Program-made: the position numbers and the translations under genes
In this document: positions 53,572-63,100 of the stretch, one piece after another
How the letters are laid out: each line of letters begins with the position of its first letter
Position numbering within the stretch: the first letter of the stretch is position 1
Assembly: GCA_902776645.1 (NCBI GenBank)
Contig: CACYQT010000007.1
Coordinates: 1-64,000 of the forward strand
Reading direction: 5' to 3'
Length of the DNA: 64,000 bases
DNA from: an uncultured bacterium
GTDB taxonomy: Bacteria; Verrucomicrobiota; Lentisphaeria; Oligosphaerales; Oligosphaeraceae
The notes under the pieces: model-generated
What the model was told of the DNA's origin: nothing
Database searches by the model: none
What the model saw: only the letters and a program-made list of their open reading frames with translations

Positions 53572-53602
53572 CTAGATATTCTAGAAGCACTAGAAGTTCT
53601 AG
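53572..53602. repeat. CTAG-N5 array, 4 units, period 9
   Basis: CTAG at 53572, 53581, 53590 and 53599. Here the period is 9, one base longer than in the other CTAG arrays. It fills the gap between the nucleoside hydrolase and the transporter gene. Confidence 0.8.
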
Positions 53603-53611
53603 AAGAAATGC

Positions 53612-54565
53612 TTATTTTGTTAGTCTTTTCACCAAATACTCTTCATAGGCGCCCAAATCCACCCAGTCTATCGCCGCCTGAATTGGCTTGCCCTTCGGCG
53701 TGTCCAGCCGCATGACGCCGCCGTCGTCGATTTCGATGTTGACGGTCTTCATGACGAGATTGTCATGGGTGTAGGCCAGATAGACGGCCACCGTGTCGAA
53801 CAGCACGGAGCTTTCCGTCTCGTCCGTCTGGTTCGGTTTGCCGAGCCAATGGCGGTAGTTCTCCACAATCATCTTCGCGACAGGCGATTGCGACTCCTTC
53901 ATCCGCTGGTAGCGTTCGCCTTTCAGACGGACGAACCCGCATGTGTCCAGCGGCGTGATCGTGACCGATTTCCAGTTCGCCTGGAAAACCGTCTGCGCTT
54001 CCGGAATCTGGCATTTGATGTTCCATTCCGCCACGGGGCTGTTCGCCTGATCATGCGTATAGCCTTTGTAGACGGAACCGGCCATCGACACAAGATGCGT
54101 CTTCGCACAGAGATCCGGCCGCCGCAGGCAGACCTGCTGGATGTTCGCCAACGGGCCGATCGTGATCAGCGTCGGCTCGTCCGATTCCTCCAGCGCGGAG
54201 ATGATCGCGTCGACGCCGTCGAAATAGACGGGGCCCGGATACATCGTCAGATCATAGTCCGCCGCCCAGCCCAACTGCTTGTAATTGGTGGCGTTGACAG
54301 TGCTGTACAGGCCGATGGCGATCGGCACGTCCGTCCTGCCGAGCCGCGTCAGCATCTTCGCGACGCATTTCGCCCGCAGCAGCGGATTGCCCGTCGCCGT
54401 GCTGACCAGCTTCAGATTCAATTCGGGGGAGTTCACGATCATGCCCAACGCCCACGTGTCATCGATGTCGCCGACAATATCCGTGTCGAGAATCACATCC
54501 TTCGCGGCCTGCCCCATGGCGATGCAGGAGCTCAACAACAATGTCGATAGAAGATTTCTGCCCAT
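53612..54565 (-). CDS. secreted inosine-uridine nucleoside hydrolase-like protein
   Basis: 317 aa. Signal peptide MGRNLLSTLLLSSCIAMGQA. DTDIVGDIDD (27-36) is the calcium-binding aspartate cluster of nucleoside N-ribohydrolases; TIGPLANI and the C-terminal FDTVAVYLAY (Asp for calcium) fit the fold. Splits nucleosides into base and ribose, here in the periplasm. The EamA carrier downstream could import one of the products. Confidence 0.88.
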   Translation of the reverse strand: MGRNLLSTLLLSSCIAMGQAAKDVILDTDIVGDIDDTWALGMIVNSPELNLKLVSTATGNPLLRAKCVAKMLTRLGRTDVPIAIGLYSTVNATNYKQLGWAADYDLTMYPGPVYFDGVDAIISALEESDEPTLITIGPLANIQQVCLRRPDLCAKTHLVSMAGSVYKGYTHDQANSPVAEWNIKCQIPEAQTVFQANWKSVTITPLDTCGFVRLKGERYQRMKESQSPVAKMIVENYRHWLGKPNQTDETESSVLFDTVAVYLAYTHDNLVMKTVNIEIDDGGVMRLDTPKGKPIQAAIDWVDLGAYEEYLVKRLTK

Positions 54566-54790
54566 TTTCCTTTACCTTATATAAAAACTGTCTGTTTTTA
54601 CCGTTTCCGACTGGAACCGCAACATGACAATAGACACGAAACGGCAAAAAAATCAAATATTTCCCGTGTTTTTTTGAAGTTTCTTATTGAATAAAGTCAA
54701 AAGAGGATATAAATTATCAGTTACGAGATTAATTTTTAGTTAATTTGGCCAATAAAATCGAAAAAACCTTTTCTAGGAGGAAAAGAAAGG
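54566..54790. other. AT-rich leader of the pseudopilin genes
   Basis: No gene. TTGAAT (~54688) with TATAAA about 15 bases on, or TTATTG with the same -10, are candidate promoters; neither is clean. AGGAGG (54776-54781) 9 bases before ATG 54791 is the strongest ribosome binding site in this region. Confidence 0.5.
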
Positions 54791-55456
54791 ATGAAAAAGC
54801 TGTTTACATTGATTGAACTCTTGGTGGTTATCGCCATCATCGCCATTCTGGCCGCCATGCTGCTGCCCGCCCTGTCCAAGGCGCGTGAAAAGGCCGAATC
54901 CATCTCCTGCGTCAGCAATCTCCGCCAGCTGGGCATGTCGTACAAGATGTATTCCACGGACAGCAAGCGCTACGTTGTCCCTTGCTGGCTGACATACAGC
55001 TTGCAACCGGAAATCTACGCCTACTGGTTCGATTTAATTCAGTCATACGCCGGTGACGATGCCTTGTTCGAATGCCCGACGGGTACGTATACCTACGGAA
55101 ACTTCCGCCCCAGCAAAGTCGCCAGCTCTTCTTTGACCCCCATGAATCCCGTCGTCTGCGGATATACGAACTACGCATGGATGTATGGCTATCAAAACTC
55201 CCCCGGCAACAGCATGAACAAAGGACCCCGCCGCGAAAGCGACTACAAGAAACCGTCTGAAGACATCACGTTGTTTGACGGTTCATGGCCGTATGTTGAA
55301 GACAATGACTGGAATGTTAACTTCAATGGAACGAATAGCCAGCGCATGTGCAAGAAACGCCACAGCGGCCAGTACAACGCCTTGTTCCATGACAGCCACG
55401 TGGAAAACAAAGCAGTCATCGACGTCAACAAGAACTTCTATCCGAAGTTTGATTAA
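54791..55456 (+). CDS. type II secretion/pilin-like pseudopilin, H-X9-DG family (1)
   Basis: 221 aa. A very short positive leader (MKKL) then [29 protein letters not shown]: the class III (prepilin peptidase) signal with Glu5, but position -1 is Leu rather than Gly. Residues 40-215 are the globular part with Cys and Tyr-rich loops. Near the end [15 protein letters not shown] is a variant of the H-X9-DG motif, with Ser in place of Gly. Such proteins are strongly multiplied in Lentisphaerae and Planctomycetes; their function is not settled. AGGAGG precedes the start. Confidence 0.9.
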   Translation: MKKLFTLIELLVVIAIIAILAAMLLPALSKAREKAESISCVSNLRQLGMSYKMYSTDSKRYVVPCWLTYSLQPEIYAYWFDLIQSYAGDDALFECPTGTYTYGNFRPSKVASSSLTPMNPVVCGYTNYAWMYGYQNSPGNSMNKGPRRESDYKKPSEDITLFDGSWPYVEDNDWNVNFNGTNSQRMCKKRHSGQYNALFHDSHVENKAVIDVNKNFYPKFD

Positions 55457-55521
55457 CCTGAACTCTGTTGTTTAGAATTCTTTAAATATTTTTTGTAGTA
55501 GTAATAGATTATGGAGCAAAA

Positions 55522-56241
<720 letters not shown>

Positions 56242-56274
56242 GGCTATTTTACAATTAGCAATTAGGAGACAAAT

Positions 56275-56973
56275 ATGAAAAAAGTGTTCACTCTGATTGA
56301 GCTTCTGGTCGTCATCGCAATCATCGCGATTCTGGCCGCCATGTTGCTGCCCGCCCTGTCCAAGGCGCGTGAAAAAGCGGAGGCCATCTCCTGCACGAGC
56401 AATCTGAAGCAGATCGGTCTGGCCACGAGCATGTATGCCAGCGACTACAAGCAGTGGGGCTGCCCGTCGTGGAATCTTAATAACAATAATGGAACTGCCG
56501 ACCATTGGAACAGTTTCGACGTTCTCCTCTATAAATATGTCGGCGACGAAAAGATCTATGAATGCAGCAGTTCTCCATACAGCCAGAAGTCCGGCAACAG
56601 CGGCTGGATTGACTCAAGCGTCCCCAGCAACTATACTTGCAACTATGGACGGCTTTGCACGAACGATGACAGTGCCATCCCTAATAGGGATGATTTTGGC
56701 TGGGGATACAGCAATGGCACTGGCGTGAGAAACATGCGCAAGGCCTCGCAAATCGTGAAACCGACGCAGTTCATCAATTTGTATGACAACAGCTACGGCA
56801 GCCGTTGCTGCAGTCCCGACGCTTCGCTTAGCTCCGGCATGTCCGGTGCCCTCTACAAGGGCAATCCGATGGTGAGCAACCATCATTCCGGCATGGCCAA
56901 CTTCCTGTTCTTCGACGGCCATGTCGAAGCCATGAGTGCCGTCGAGCATAAGTACTGGAGGTACAACAACTAA
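56275..56973 (+). CDS. pseudopilin, H-X9-DG family (3)
   Basis: 232 aa. Leader MKKV then [29 protein letters not shown]; residue -1 is Val. C-terminal [21 protein letters not shown] precedes the ATG, 33 bases after gene 2. The third gene of a likely operon closed by a strong terminator. Two cysteines near YGSRCCSPD and one in SYTCNY may form disulfides. Confidence 0.9.
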   Translation: MKKVFTLIELLVVIAIIAILAAMLLPALSKAREKAEAISCTSNLKQIGLATSMYASDYKQWGCPSWNLNNNNGTADHWNSFDVLLYKYVGDEKIYECSSSPYSQKSGNSGWIDSSVPSNYTCNYGRLCTNDDSAIPNRDDFGWGYSNGTGVRNMRKASQIVKPTQFINLYDNSYGSRCCSPDASLSSGMSGALYKGNPMVSNHHSGMANFLFFDGHVEAMSAVEHKYWRYNN

Positions 56974-57010
56974 CCGCATTCGTTTCTGCTGAATCGAATT
57001 GCATTTCATC

Positions 57011-57048
57011 GGCCCCGTTCCATATCATGTGGAACGGGGCCCTTTTTT
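57011..57048 (+). terminator. terminator of the pseudopilin operon
   Basis: GGCCCCGTTCCA (57011-57022) pairs with TGGAACGGGGCC (57030-57041) around 7 bases and is followed by six Ts. Confidence 0.92.
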
Positions 57049-57089
57049 GTGTCTAGAAAGGTTTGTCTGTGGGGAATGTCGTGCGGATG

Positions 57090-57293
57090 TCGATATGACT
57101 TCCGTCTCCTGGCTTTGCAATGCTAACATGTTGAAAATGAAGTTGTAGCATGAGCCACTTTCAATTTCCCATCCAGTGATTATACCAAAAGTCATAAAAA
57201 ATCATAAAAAGTCATTATTACTGTTATTATATATTATTTAAAGTATTTTATATGATATAATCAATTGACTTCTGGTGTTGTTGTGATATGTTA
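57090..57293. repeat. promoter cassette, copy 1 (direct repeat)
   Basis: About 200 bases nearly identical to 58587-58787, at an offset of 1497 (1494 towards the right end). Contains the imperfect palindrome ATGCTA...TAGCAT (57120-57151), three TCAT units 10 bases apart (57192, 57202, 57212), an AT-rich stretch, and a promoter. It flanks the Abi gene on the left; copy 2 flanks it on the right, so the Abi unit could be deleted or moved by recombination. A third, eroded copy is at 59850-59950. Confidence 0.85.
57265..57292 (+). promoter_or_regulatory. sigma-70 promoter of the Abi-linked RNA
   Basis: TTGACT (57265-57270), 16 bases, TATGTT (57287-57292). Start expected near 57299. Identical boxes and spacing occur in copy 2 (58759-58786), while the spacer sequence differs, which supports functional selection on the boxes. 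Confidence 0.75.
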
Positions 57294-57298
57294 CGTAT

Positions 57299-57542
57299 AT
57301 GTCAATTGCTTGTAGGGTATAGCGTATTCTTGTTTCTTCTAATGAAAGAGGGCTTGAAACCTCCTCCCGAGTAGAAGAAACTGGTTTGATAAAAATCACC
57401 ATAGTCATCGATGAAACCCGTTAGTTTCTTTCAAAATATTCGTCTTTTTCAATTTGCATTTCTGCAAAAATGTATATATTAGAGGTAGCATACCACCGTA
57501 CGCCTCTCAGTTTTCTGATGCGCAACCTTCGGTGGTTTTTTT
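57299..57542 (+). ncRNA. predicted ~245-nt structured RNA upstream of the Abi_2/AbiF gene
   Basis: No credible reading frame lies between the promoter and the Abi start at 57558. The stretch folds: GTTTCTTCTA (57332-57341) pairs perfectly with TAGAAGAAAC (57372-57381), enclosing GAGG/CCTC (57348/57360); TTTGCA-TTTC-TGCAAA near 57460; and a final ACCACCG (57492-57498)/CGGTGGT (57530-57536) stem, with an inner TCAG/CTGA hairpin, ending in seven Ts (57536-57542). That is an intrinsic terminator 15 bases before the Abi ATG. AbiF-type HEPN toxins paired with an upstream non-coding antitoxin RNA have been described and proposed as Cas13 ancestors (from memory); this layout matches. RNA production is predicted, not shown. 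Confidence 0.65.
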
Positions 57543-57557
57543 ATTTTTGGGGTTTGA

Positions 57558-58535
57558 ATGGATAAATACACAAAACCACCGCTCACAATAAAGCAGCAAA
57601 TCCAACTTCTAAAAAGCCGGAAAATCGTTATCGGTGATGAATTAATCGTTGAACGCATTCTTACAACTGTCGGTTATTATCGTCTCACCGCCTACCTTTT
57701 TCCATTCCGTAGCAAGGATGCTTCCGATGATTATGTGGCAGGCACTTCCATTGAAAAAGTATGGCGGTATTATCGTTTTGACCGTAGCTTGCGTTTTCTG
57801 CTGATTGATGCCATTGAACGCATCGAAGTTTCCGTGAAAGCCATGATTGTGAGTCGTTTCACACTGGCCTATGGTGCGTTCGGATATACCGACATGGCCA
57901 ATTTCGCCTCCCCGATCAATGTCAGGCGCCATGCGGAGATGCTTGACTTCATCCATTCGGAAATGGAACGCAGCAAGGAGGATTTTGTAAGTCATTTCAA
58001 AGCCAAGTATGATACATCCCAAGGTCTTCCGTTGTGGATGGCGACTGAAATCATGACCTTTGGAAATATGCTGACATTCTTCAGACTAATGAAGAAACAA
58101 GATAAACAGGCTATAGCCAAGCAGTTCGGCATTTCAGAACAAGTCTTGGAGACATGGCTTGTCTCGCTGAACTATATCCGTAATATCTGCGCCCATCATG
58201 GACGTATTTGGAACAAGGTGCTGGCTGTCAGGCCCAGTATTCCCAAAAAGCTTCCGGAATGGCATGAATCCAAGTTTCCAGTTGAAGCTTCCCGGATATA
58301 TTCCATATTGACGATCATGCGGTTTCTTCTGAGGACAATTGTCCCGCAATCCAAATGGCCTGAACGACTTCTAACCCTTCTCGGCGATTTTCAAGAAATT
58401 CCTCGGCTATCGATGGGTATTCCCCTCGATTTTGAACAATCTGAACTTTGGAAGTCCCCAAAAAACATGGAGGTCAATGAAGGCAAATCATCTGAAAGCT
58501 TGATTTGCGATGTGGAATGGCCTCCTTTGGAATAA
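57558..58535 (+). CDS. abiF: Abi_2 (AbiD/AbiF) family HEPN protein
   Basis: 325 aa, usual length for Abi_2. Opening KYTKPPLTIKQQIQLLKSRK and VGYYRLTAYLFPFR, then the helical core FDRSLRFLLIDAIERIEVSVKAMI, and SLNYIRNICAHHGRIWNK: R208-x4-H213 is the HEPN RNase motif. HEPN proteins of this kind cut RNA and cause abortive infection or act as toxins. AT-rich relative to the core genome. The start has only a weak GGGG site directly after the terminator of the predicted RNA, so its level would depend on read-through. Flanked by ~200-base direct repeats. A defence role follows from the family, not from data here. Confidence 0.85.
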   Translation: MDKYTKPPLTIKQQIQLLKSRKIVIGDELIVERILTTVGYYRLTAYLFPFRSKDASDDYVAGTSIEKVWRYYRFDRSLRFLLIDAIERIEVSVKAMIVSRFTLAYGAFGYTDMANFASPINVRRHAEMLDFIHSEMERSKEDFVSHFKAKYDTSQGLPLWMATEIMTFGNMLTFFRLMKKQDKQAIAKQFGISEQVLETWLVSLNYIRNICAHHGRIWNKVLAVRPSIPKKLPEWHESKFPVEASRIYSILTIMRFLLRTIVPQSKWPERLLTLLGDFQEIPRLSMGIPLDFEQSELWKSPKNMEVNEGKSSESLICDVEWPPLE

Positions 58536-58586
58536 GATGTTTTTTTGTCTGAAGAAATTTATCTGAAGGGTGTTGTCGGGCAGGCG

Positions 58587-58787
58587 TCAATATGACTTCC
58601 GTCTACTGGCTTTACAATGCTAACATGTTGAAAATAAAGTTGTAGCATGAACAGTTTTCAATTTTCTATCCAGTGATTATACCCTAAGTCATCAAAAATC
58701 ATAGAAAATCAATAAAAGTCATAATATATACTATTATAAATATTTATATAGGCATATATTGACTTCTAGCATTGTTGTGCTATGTTG
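58587..58787. repeat. promoter cassette, copy 2 (direct repeat)
   Basis: Matches copy 1 almost base for base until the AT-rich part: same GACTTCCGTCT-CTGGCTTT, ATGCTA...TAGCAT, and four 10-base-phased TCAT/TCAA units (58689, 58699, 58709, 58719). The promoter is TTGACT (58759-58764), 16 bases, TATGTT (58781-58786). It drives the ORF6N gene and its leader. The remainder of the 361-base spacer is the structured leader. Confidence 0.85.
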
Positions 58788-58792
58788 TGTCG

Positions 58793-58870
58793 ATAGCAGG
58801 ATTGGAGAGATGGAAAAGGGTGTCGTACTGTCGCGCAGTGACATGACCCTGAAAGGTTCAAATCCGAGTA
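58793..58870 (+). ncRNA. structured leader RNA of the ORF6N gene
   Basis: From the predicted start near 58793, an extended hairpin forms: AGGGT (58817-58821)/ACCCT (58846-58850), with TGTC/GACA sharing the T at 58821 (58821-58824/58840-58843) and ACTG/CAGT (58827-58830/58836-58839), loop TCGCG. GGTTCAAATCC (58855-58865) resembles a tRNA T-arm, and GGAGAGATGG (58804) a serine tRNA start, but there is no acceptor complement, so it is not a tRNA. No terminator follows; translation starts at 58897. It could be an RNA partner analogous to the one of the Abi gene, or a decoy or leader. Confidence 0.45.
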
Positions 58871-58896
58871 TTTAAGACCTGTAAAAGGAGAAGTCC

Positions 58897-59817
58897 ATGA
58901 TGGATTATTCAATAGATGTGATGGATATTCAGGAGAGAATTATCACGCTTCGAGGAGTACAAGTCATGTTGGACCGCGATTTGGCTGAACTATATGGAGT
59001 ACAGACAAAACGTTTGAATGAACAAGTAAAACGCAATGCAGCACGATTTCCTCGAGATTATATGTTTGCATTATCCGACACAGAGACCCAGGAACTGGTC
59101 GCAAAATGCGACCGGTTCAAGACGATGAAACATTCCACAGTTCCGATGAATGCATTTACAGAGCATGGTATTATCATGTTGGCGGCTGTTCTGAAGAGCG
59201 AGACGGCAATCAGGGTGAGTGTCAGAATTACCAATACATTTGTTTCAATGCGGCGAACACTTGCAGCAATGGCACCATTGCTGGCTCGTATAGAGGAGAC
59301 TGAACGATTGCAGTTTGAAGACCACTATCGTCAAATCACGGATCAGACCCGGAACGAGGAACGCTTCAATGAGATATTTAATGCGATGAATGCCAAGGAA
59401 TTTCCCAAACAGAAAGTGTTTTATGACGGCGAAGTTTTTGATGCGGAAGTCTTTGCTTCAAAGTATATTGTCAATGCACAGGAGTCCATCTTGCTTATAG
59501 ATAATTGGGTTGATGCCACTACCCTTGAATTATTAATGAAAAAGAAGTCTAATGTCACAGTTGAAATCGTCACATCCTCAAGAGGAAACAGACTTCTTGA
59601 ACATGATATTACGACATTCAATACTCAATATGGGGGACTTACTCTTAATATCAGTGATCAATTTCATGATCGTTTCTTGATTATAGATAATTCGAAACTT
59701 TATCTTATTGGAGCTTCGCTCAAAGACTTAGGCAAAAAATGCTTTGCCTTTTCCATGCTTGATGCCAGAGAAATACCGAAACTGAAATCACGGATAGTTC
59801 CTATTGAACAAGGCTGA
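58897..59817 (+). CDS. ORF6N-domain protein with PLD-like C-terminus
   Basis: 306 aa. Residues 8-95 are an ORF6N DNA-binding domain (ITLRGVQVMLDRDLAELYGVQTKRLNEQVKRNAARFPRDYMFALS). A helical linker (~115-165) leads to a phospholipase-D-like fold: SKYIVNAQESILLIDNWVDATTLELLMKK, VTVEIVTSS and HDRFLIIDNSKLYLIGASLKDLGKKCFAF. The usual HxK is HxR here (His-Asp-Arg), and only one copy is present, so catalysis would need a dimer or is lost. AAAAGGAG precedes the ATG. Often found on phage islands and defence loci; it could regulate the shared cassette promoters or nick DNA. AT-rich, likely acquired. Confidence 0.82.
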   Translation: MMDYSIDVMDIQERIITLRGVQVMLDRDLAELYGVQTKRLNEQVKRNAARFPRDYMFALSDTETQELVAKCDRFKTMKHSTVPMNAFTEHGIIMLAAVLKSETAIRVSVRITNTFVSMRRTLAAMAPLLARIEETERLQFEDHYRQITDQTRNEERFNEIFNAMNAKEFPKQKVFYDGEVFDAEVFASKYIVNAQESILLIDNWVDATTLELLMKKKSNVTVEIVTSSRGNRLLEHDITTFNTQYGGLTLNISDQFHDRFLIIDNSKLYLIGASLKDLGKKCFAFSMLDAREIPKLKSRIVPIEQG

Positions 59818-60199
59818 TTTTTCGTATAATATGACCTTTTTACTAAAAAACATGAGAAATAATATAAGATTATTATATTTCATAATATATACTGATAATA
59901 AATATTTTAATTGATATATATTATCTTCATTTGTTATCGTGCCATATTATATTGATGTGTTTTCAGAAGTGGCAACAACGAAAGCCCCGTCGGGGCAATG
60001 GGAATCTAGCTGTGGGTGACAACCCACGAAAAGCCCCTACGGAGCTGTTTTGACCGCCCTCTGGGACGGTGCACTCGTCAGAAAAACACCCCGCCGGAAT
60101 ACCCAATCAATGCCAGCATGATATATTATTCATGTTGCTTCATGTCGCGTGATATCCGATCTCTGCTTTCTCCTCCACTTCCGCAACCATCCTGCCATC
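59818..60199. other. AT-rich spacer with an eroded third promoter cassette
   Basis: From 59850 the bases align with copies 1 and 2: ACAT, TAAT, TTAT, TCAT at 59850, 59860, 59870 and 59880 keep the 10-base phase; CATAATATATACT is conserved; TTATCT (59921), 16 bases, CATATT (59943) aligns with the promoter boxes. No Abi or ORF6N gene follows. Instead come GC-rich hairpins (59980-60085). It looks like the remains of a third cassette whose cargo was lost. The last ~110 bases, before the HzsA-like gene, show no further feature. Confidence 0.6.
59970..60085. repeat. GCCCCG hairpin element (REP-like)
   Basis: Three short hairpins in tandem: GCCCC-GTC-GGGGC (59984-59996), GTGGGT-GACA-ACCCAC (60012-60027), and a weaker AAGCCCCTACGGAGCT, then CCCTCTGGG. 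Elements of the kind 'GAAAGCCCCGT.GGGGC ... GTGGGT..ACCCAC' are scattered through many environmental genomes. It immediately follows the third promoter cassette, so it might be transcribed. Confidence 0.6.
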
Positions 60200-63100
60200 A
60201 TGCCAAAACGCTTCTTGTTACTTTTTCTGCTTTCCCTATCCGTTCTTTCCGTTCGGGCGGATCATGACCTGCTGGACAACGCGTTGGAAATCAAGCCTCA
60301 TGACGCGTTCGCGGCGCTGCCGTTGCGGCTCTCCATGGAAATCCTGCAGGAAGGCTCCAACACGTTCCAGATCTATGCCGCCAGCCAGTCGAAACGCAAT
60401 CCATGGCATTGGGAGCTGTTCACCATGCCGAATTCCAATGAACTGACCGTCTACATGCCAGGCTTCAGGCCGCAGCAAGTCGGTTTCGGGCGGTCCGTTG
60501 CGGACACGCGATATCACATCGTCGTACTGATGTTCGAAGAGAAGCGGTTGCGGCTGTTCGTCGACGGCGAATTCGTCCGTGAACATCAGATCCAGTCGAT
60601 TCCGTCCGCTCCTGCGAAAGTCATGGAGCCGTTCTATTTCGGCAAGATCGACAATCTTACCTGCCAAGGCACGTTGAAACGCGCGAAATTGGAACATTGT
60701 GTCCGCGACGATGGGGCGGTCGATTGGACGGTGGACGACGCGACGGTCGGCCTGTGGAGTTGCGAAAAAGATGCAGAAAAGGGCGTTTTCAAAGACCTTT
60801 CAGGCCATGGACATGACGCGAGAATCACGAATTCCGAAGAGATCAAGATGCTGGAATCCAAGAAGCAAGCCTCTCTGCCGCTGGAGGATACGACGGCGAT
60901 TCGCCGTGAGACGGAAGAATGGCTCGCCGACCATCAGCTGTCGAAAGAGCAATTTCCAAAGCTTTCCGTTCGCGACACCGTGTGGGACCAGTGGCGGTTC
61001 AATCTGCGGAACCACGGGAAGGTCGATTATGCGAAGGAGCGCCGTTTCAATCCTAATTTCCGTCCAGCGGATGAACAAGTCTTTGACAGACAATCACTTG
61101 TCATGGAAGAGGACCGCAATCCGGCGGGCACGATTCTCCGCCGTCTAGGCGCGTTTCTTGCGGACATGAAAACAAACCATCCGGAAAAAGAAACGGTTTG
61201 GGCAAGCCTGGAGACGCGCCGCCAGAAGCTTCTGGACATCTGGAAGGCGGAGGCGGAGTTCAAGCCAGCCCTGTATTACGCCGCCTGCGCATTGCGCCGC
61301 GAAGCCGTGTTTGAAAATCCGCAACTGATTGATGTCGGCGATTTTCTGTGCGTTTCCCGTGGCGTGTTCGAAGGCTCCGTCCGCTCCGTTCCCGTGACGA
61401 GCGACGGCATCGGCGGCCATTTCGCGACGCAGTATTTCGGCTTCAACACGATTCCGGGCGGCGGCCTCTACCGCGTCCGAAAATGGCGGGATGAAACGCC
61501 TGTGTTCGAGAACATTCTGGAGAATTCCGTCGTGGAAAACGGTCGATTCAAAGGTCGCAAACTGGATTTTGGCGCCTTCTGCACGCCGGATCTGTCCTAC
61601 GACGGCAAGCGGATCGCCTTCGCATGGACGGCTAACCGCTACCACCAGTTCAACGTCTTCTCCCGCGACACTTGCTGGCATATCTTCACGGTCAACGTCG
61701 ATGGCACCAACCTGCGCATGCTGACGGACGAGGCGTACGACGATTTCGATCCATGCTGGCTGCCGAACGGCCGTCTGGCCTTCATTTCCGAACGGCGCGG
61801 CGGCTACATCCGCTGCTTCAACGCGTACATCAAAGTGCGCAACCACACGCTTTTCTCCATGAAGGACGACGGTTCGGACATCGTGCCGATGAGCTATTTC
61901 GAGACTTCCGAATGGAATCCGTCCGTCAACAACGACGGCATGCTGGTCTATGCGCGATGGGACTACACGGATCGCGAAAACTGCATCGGCGGCCGTTTCT
62001 GGATCGCGAATCCGGACGGCACGAACCCGCGCGCGCCACACGGCAACTATCCGTATCCATGGCACACGTTGGACGATTCCGCTCGACAGGATTTCGTAAA
62101 ACGTTTTCCAAACGTCGGTTATGGCGGTCTTGGCAGCCGCCCGGGCACGCCGCTTGTCCACATGGGCATCCGCGCCATTCCGAATTCCGGCAAATATATT
62201 TTCACGGCCGCCCCGCATCATGGGCAGTGCTACGGTTCGCTCTGCATGCTTGATCTGAGCGTGGACGACGACGGCCGCCACAGCCAAGTGAAACGCATCA
62301 CGCCCTACGAGCCGTATCCGGAGATGGAGCTGTCCAACCGCCTCCATTATAAATATGGTATGCCGTGGCCGTTGAGCGAAGACACCTATCTGGCCAACTG
62401 CTGGGAGCATATCGTGACCGTCGATCGCTTCGGCAATCAGGAGCTGCTGTGCGACTTACGCGACTGGCAGGCGGATCCGGACGAACGTTTCCGTCTCGTC
62501 GATCCCATCCCGTTGCGGCCGCGTCCATGCCCCGCCGCGTTGCCGTCGCGCACACGGCAGGGCGAACGGGCCACGTCTGACGCGCCGAAGGCGACCATCA
62601 GCGTCATGAACGTGTACGATTCGGATCAGCCGATGCCCAAAGGCGTGAAAATCAAATGGTTGCGCGTTGTGCAGAACATTCTGAAAACGAACCACGCCAT
62701 GGGCGTGCCGATGATTGGTTTCGAACGCGAGAACACGCCGCGCGTCCCGTTGGGCATCGTTCCCGTGGAGGAGGACGGCAGTGTGTATTTCGAGGCTCCT
62801 GTCGCTAAAGAGTTGATATTCCAAGTGTTGGATGAAAATCGCAACGCCGTCCAGTCGATGCGCTCCGTGGCGTTCGCGTTTCCGGGCGAGCAGATGACCT
62901 GCCTGGGCTGCCATGAACCGCGTCAGGCGGCGCCGAAATCGATGAAAGTGCCGATGGCGATGCGCCGCGCGCCGTCGAAACTGGAGCCGGAAATGTCTCC
63001 GATTGAACCGATTAGCTTTGAACGCCACATTCGTCCGATTCTCGAACGGACATGCAGGGACTGTGGCCACGATTGGTTCCAAAACGGAAAACTGGACTAT

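Noticed and set aside
57558-58535. Cas13-like effector
   Set aside because: It has a single HEPN motif and Abi_2 length (325 aa); there is no CRISPR array. The relation to Cas13 is at most ancestral.
58855-58865. tRNA gene indicated by GGTTCAAATCC
   Set aside because: No matching acceptor stem, D-arm or anticodon arm could be drawn around the T-arm-like sequence.
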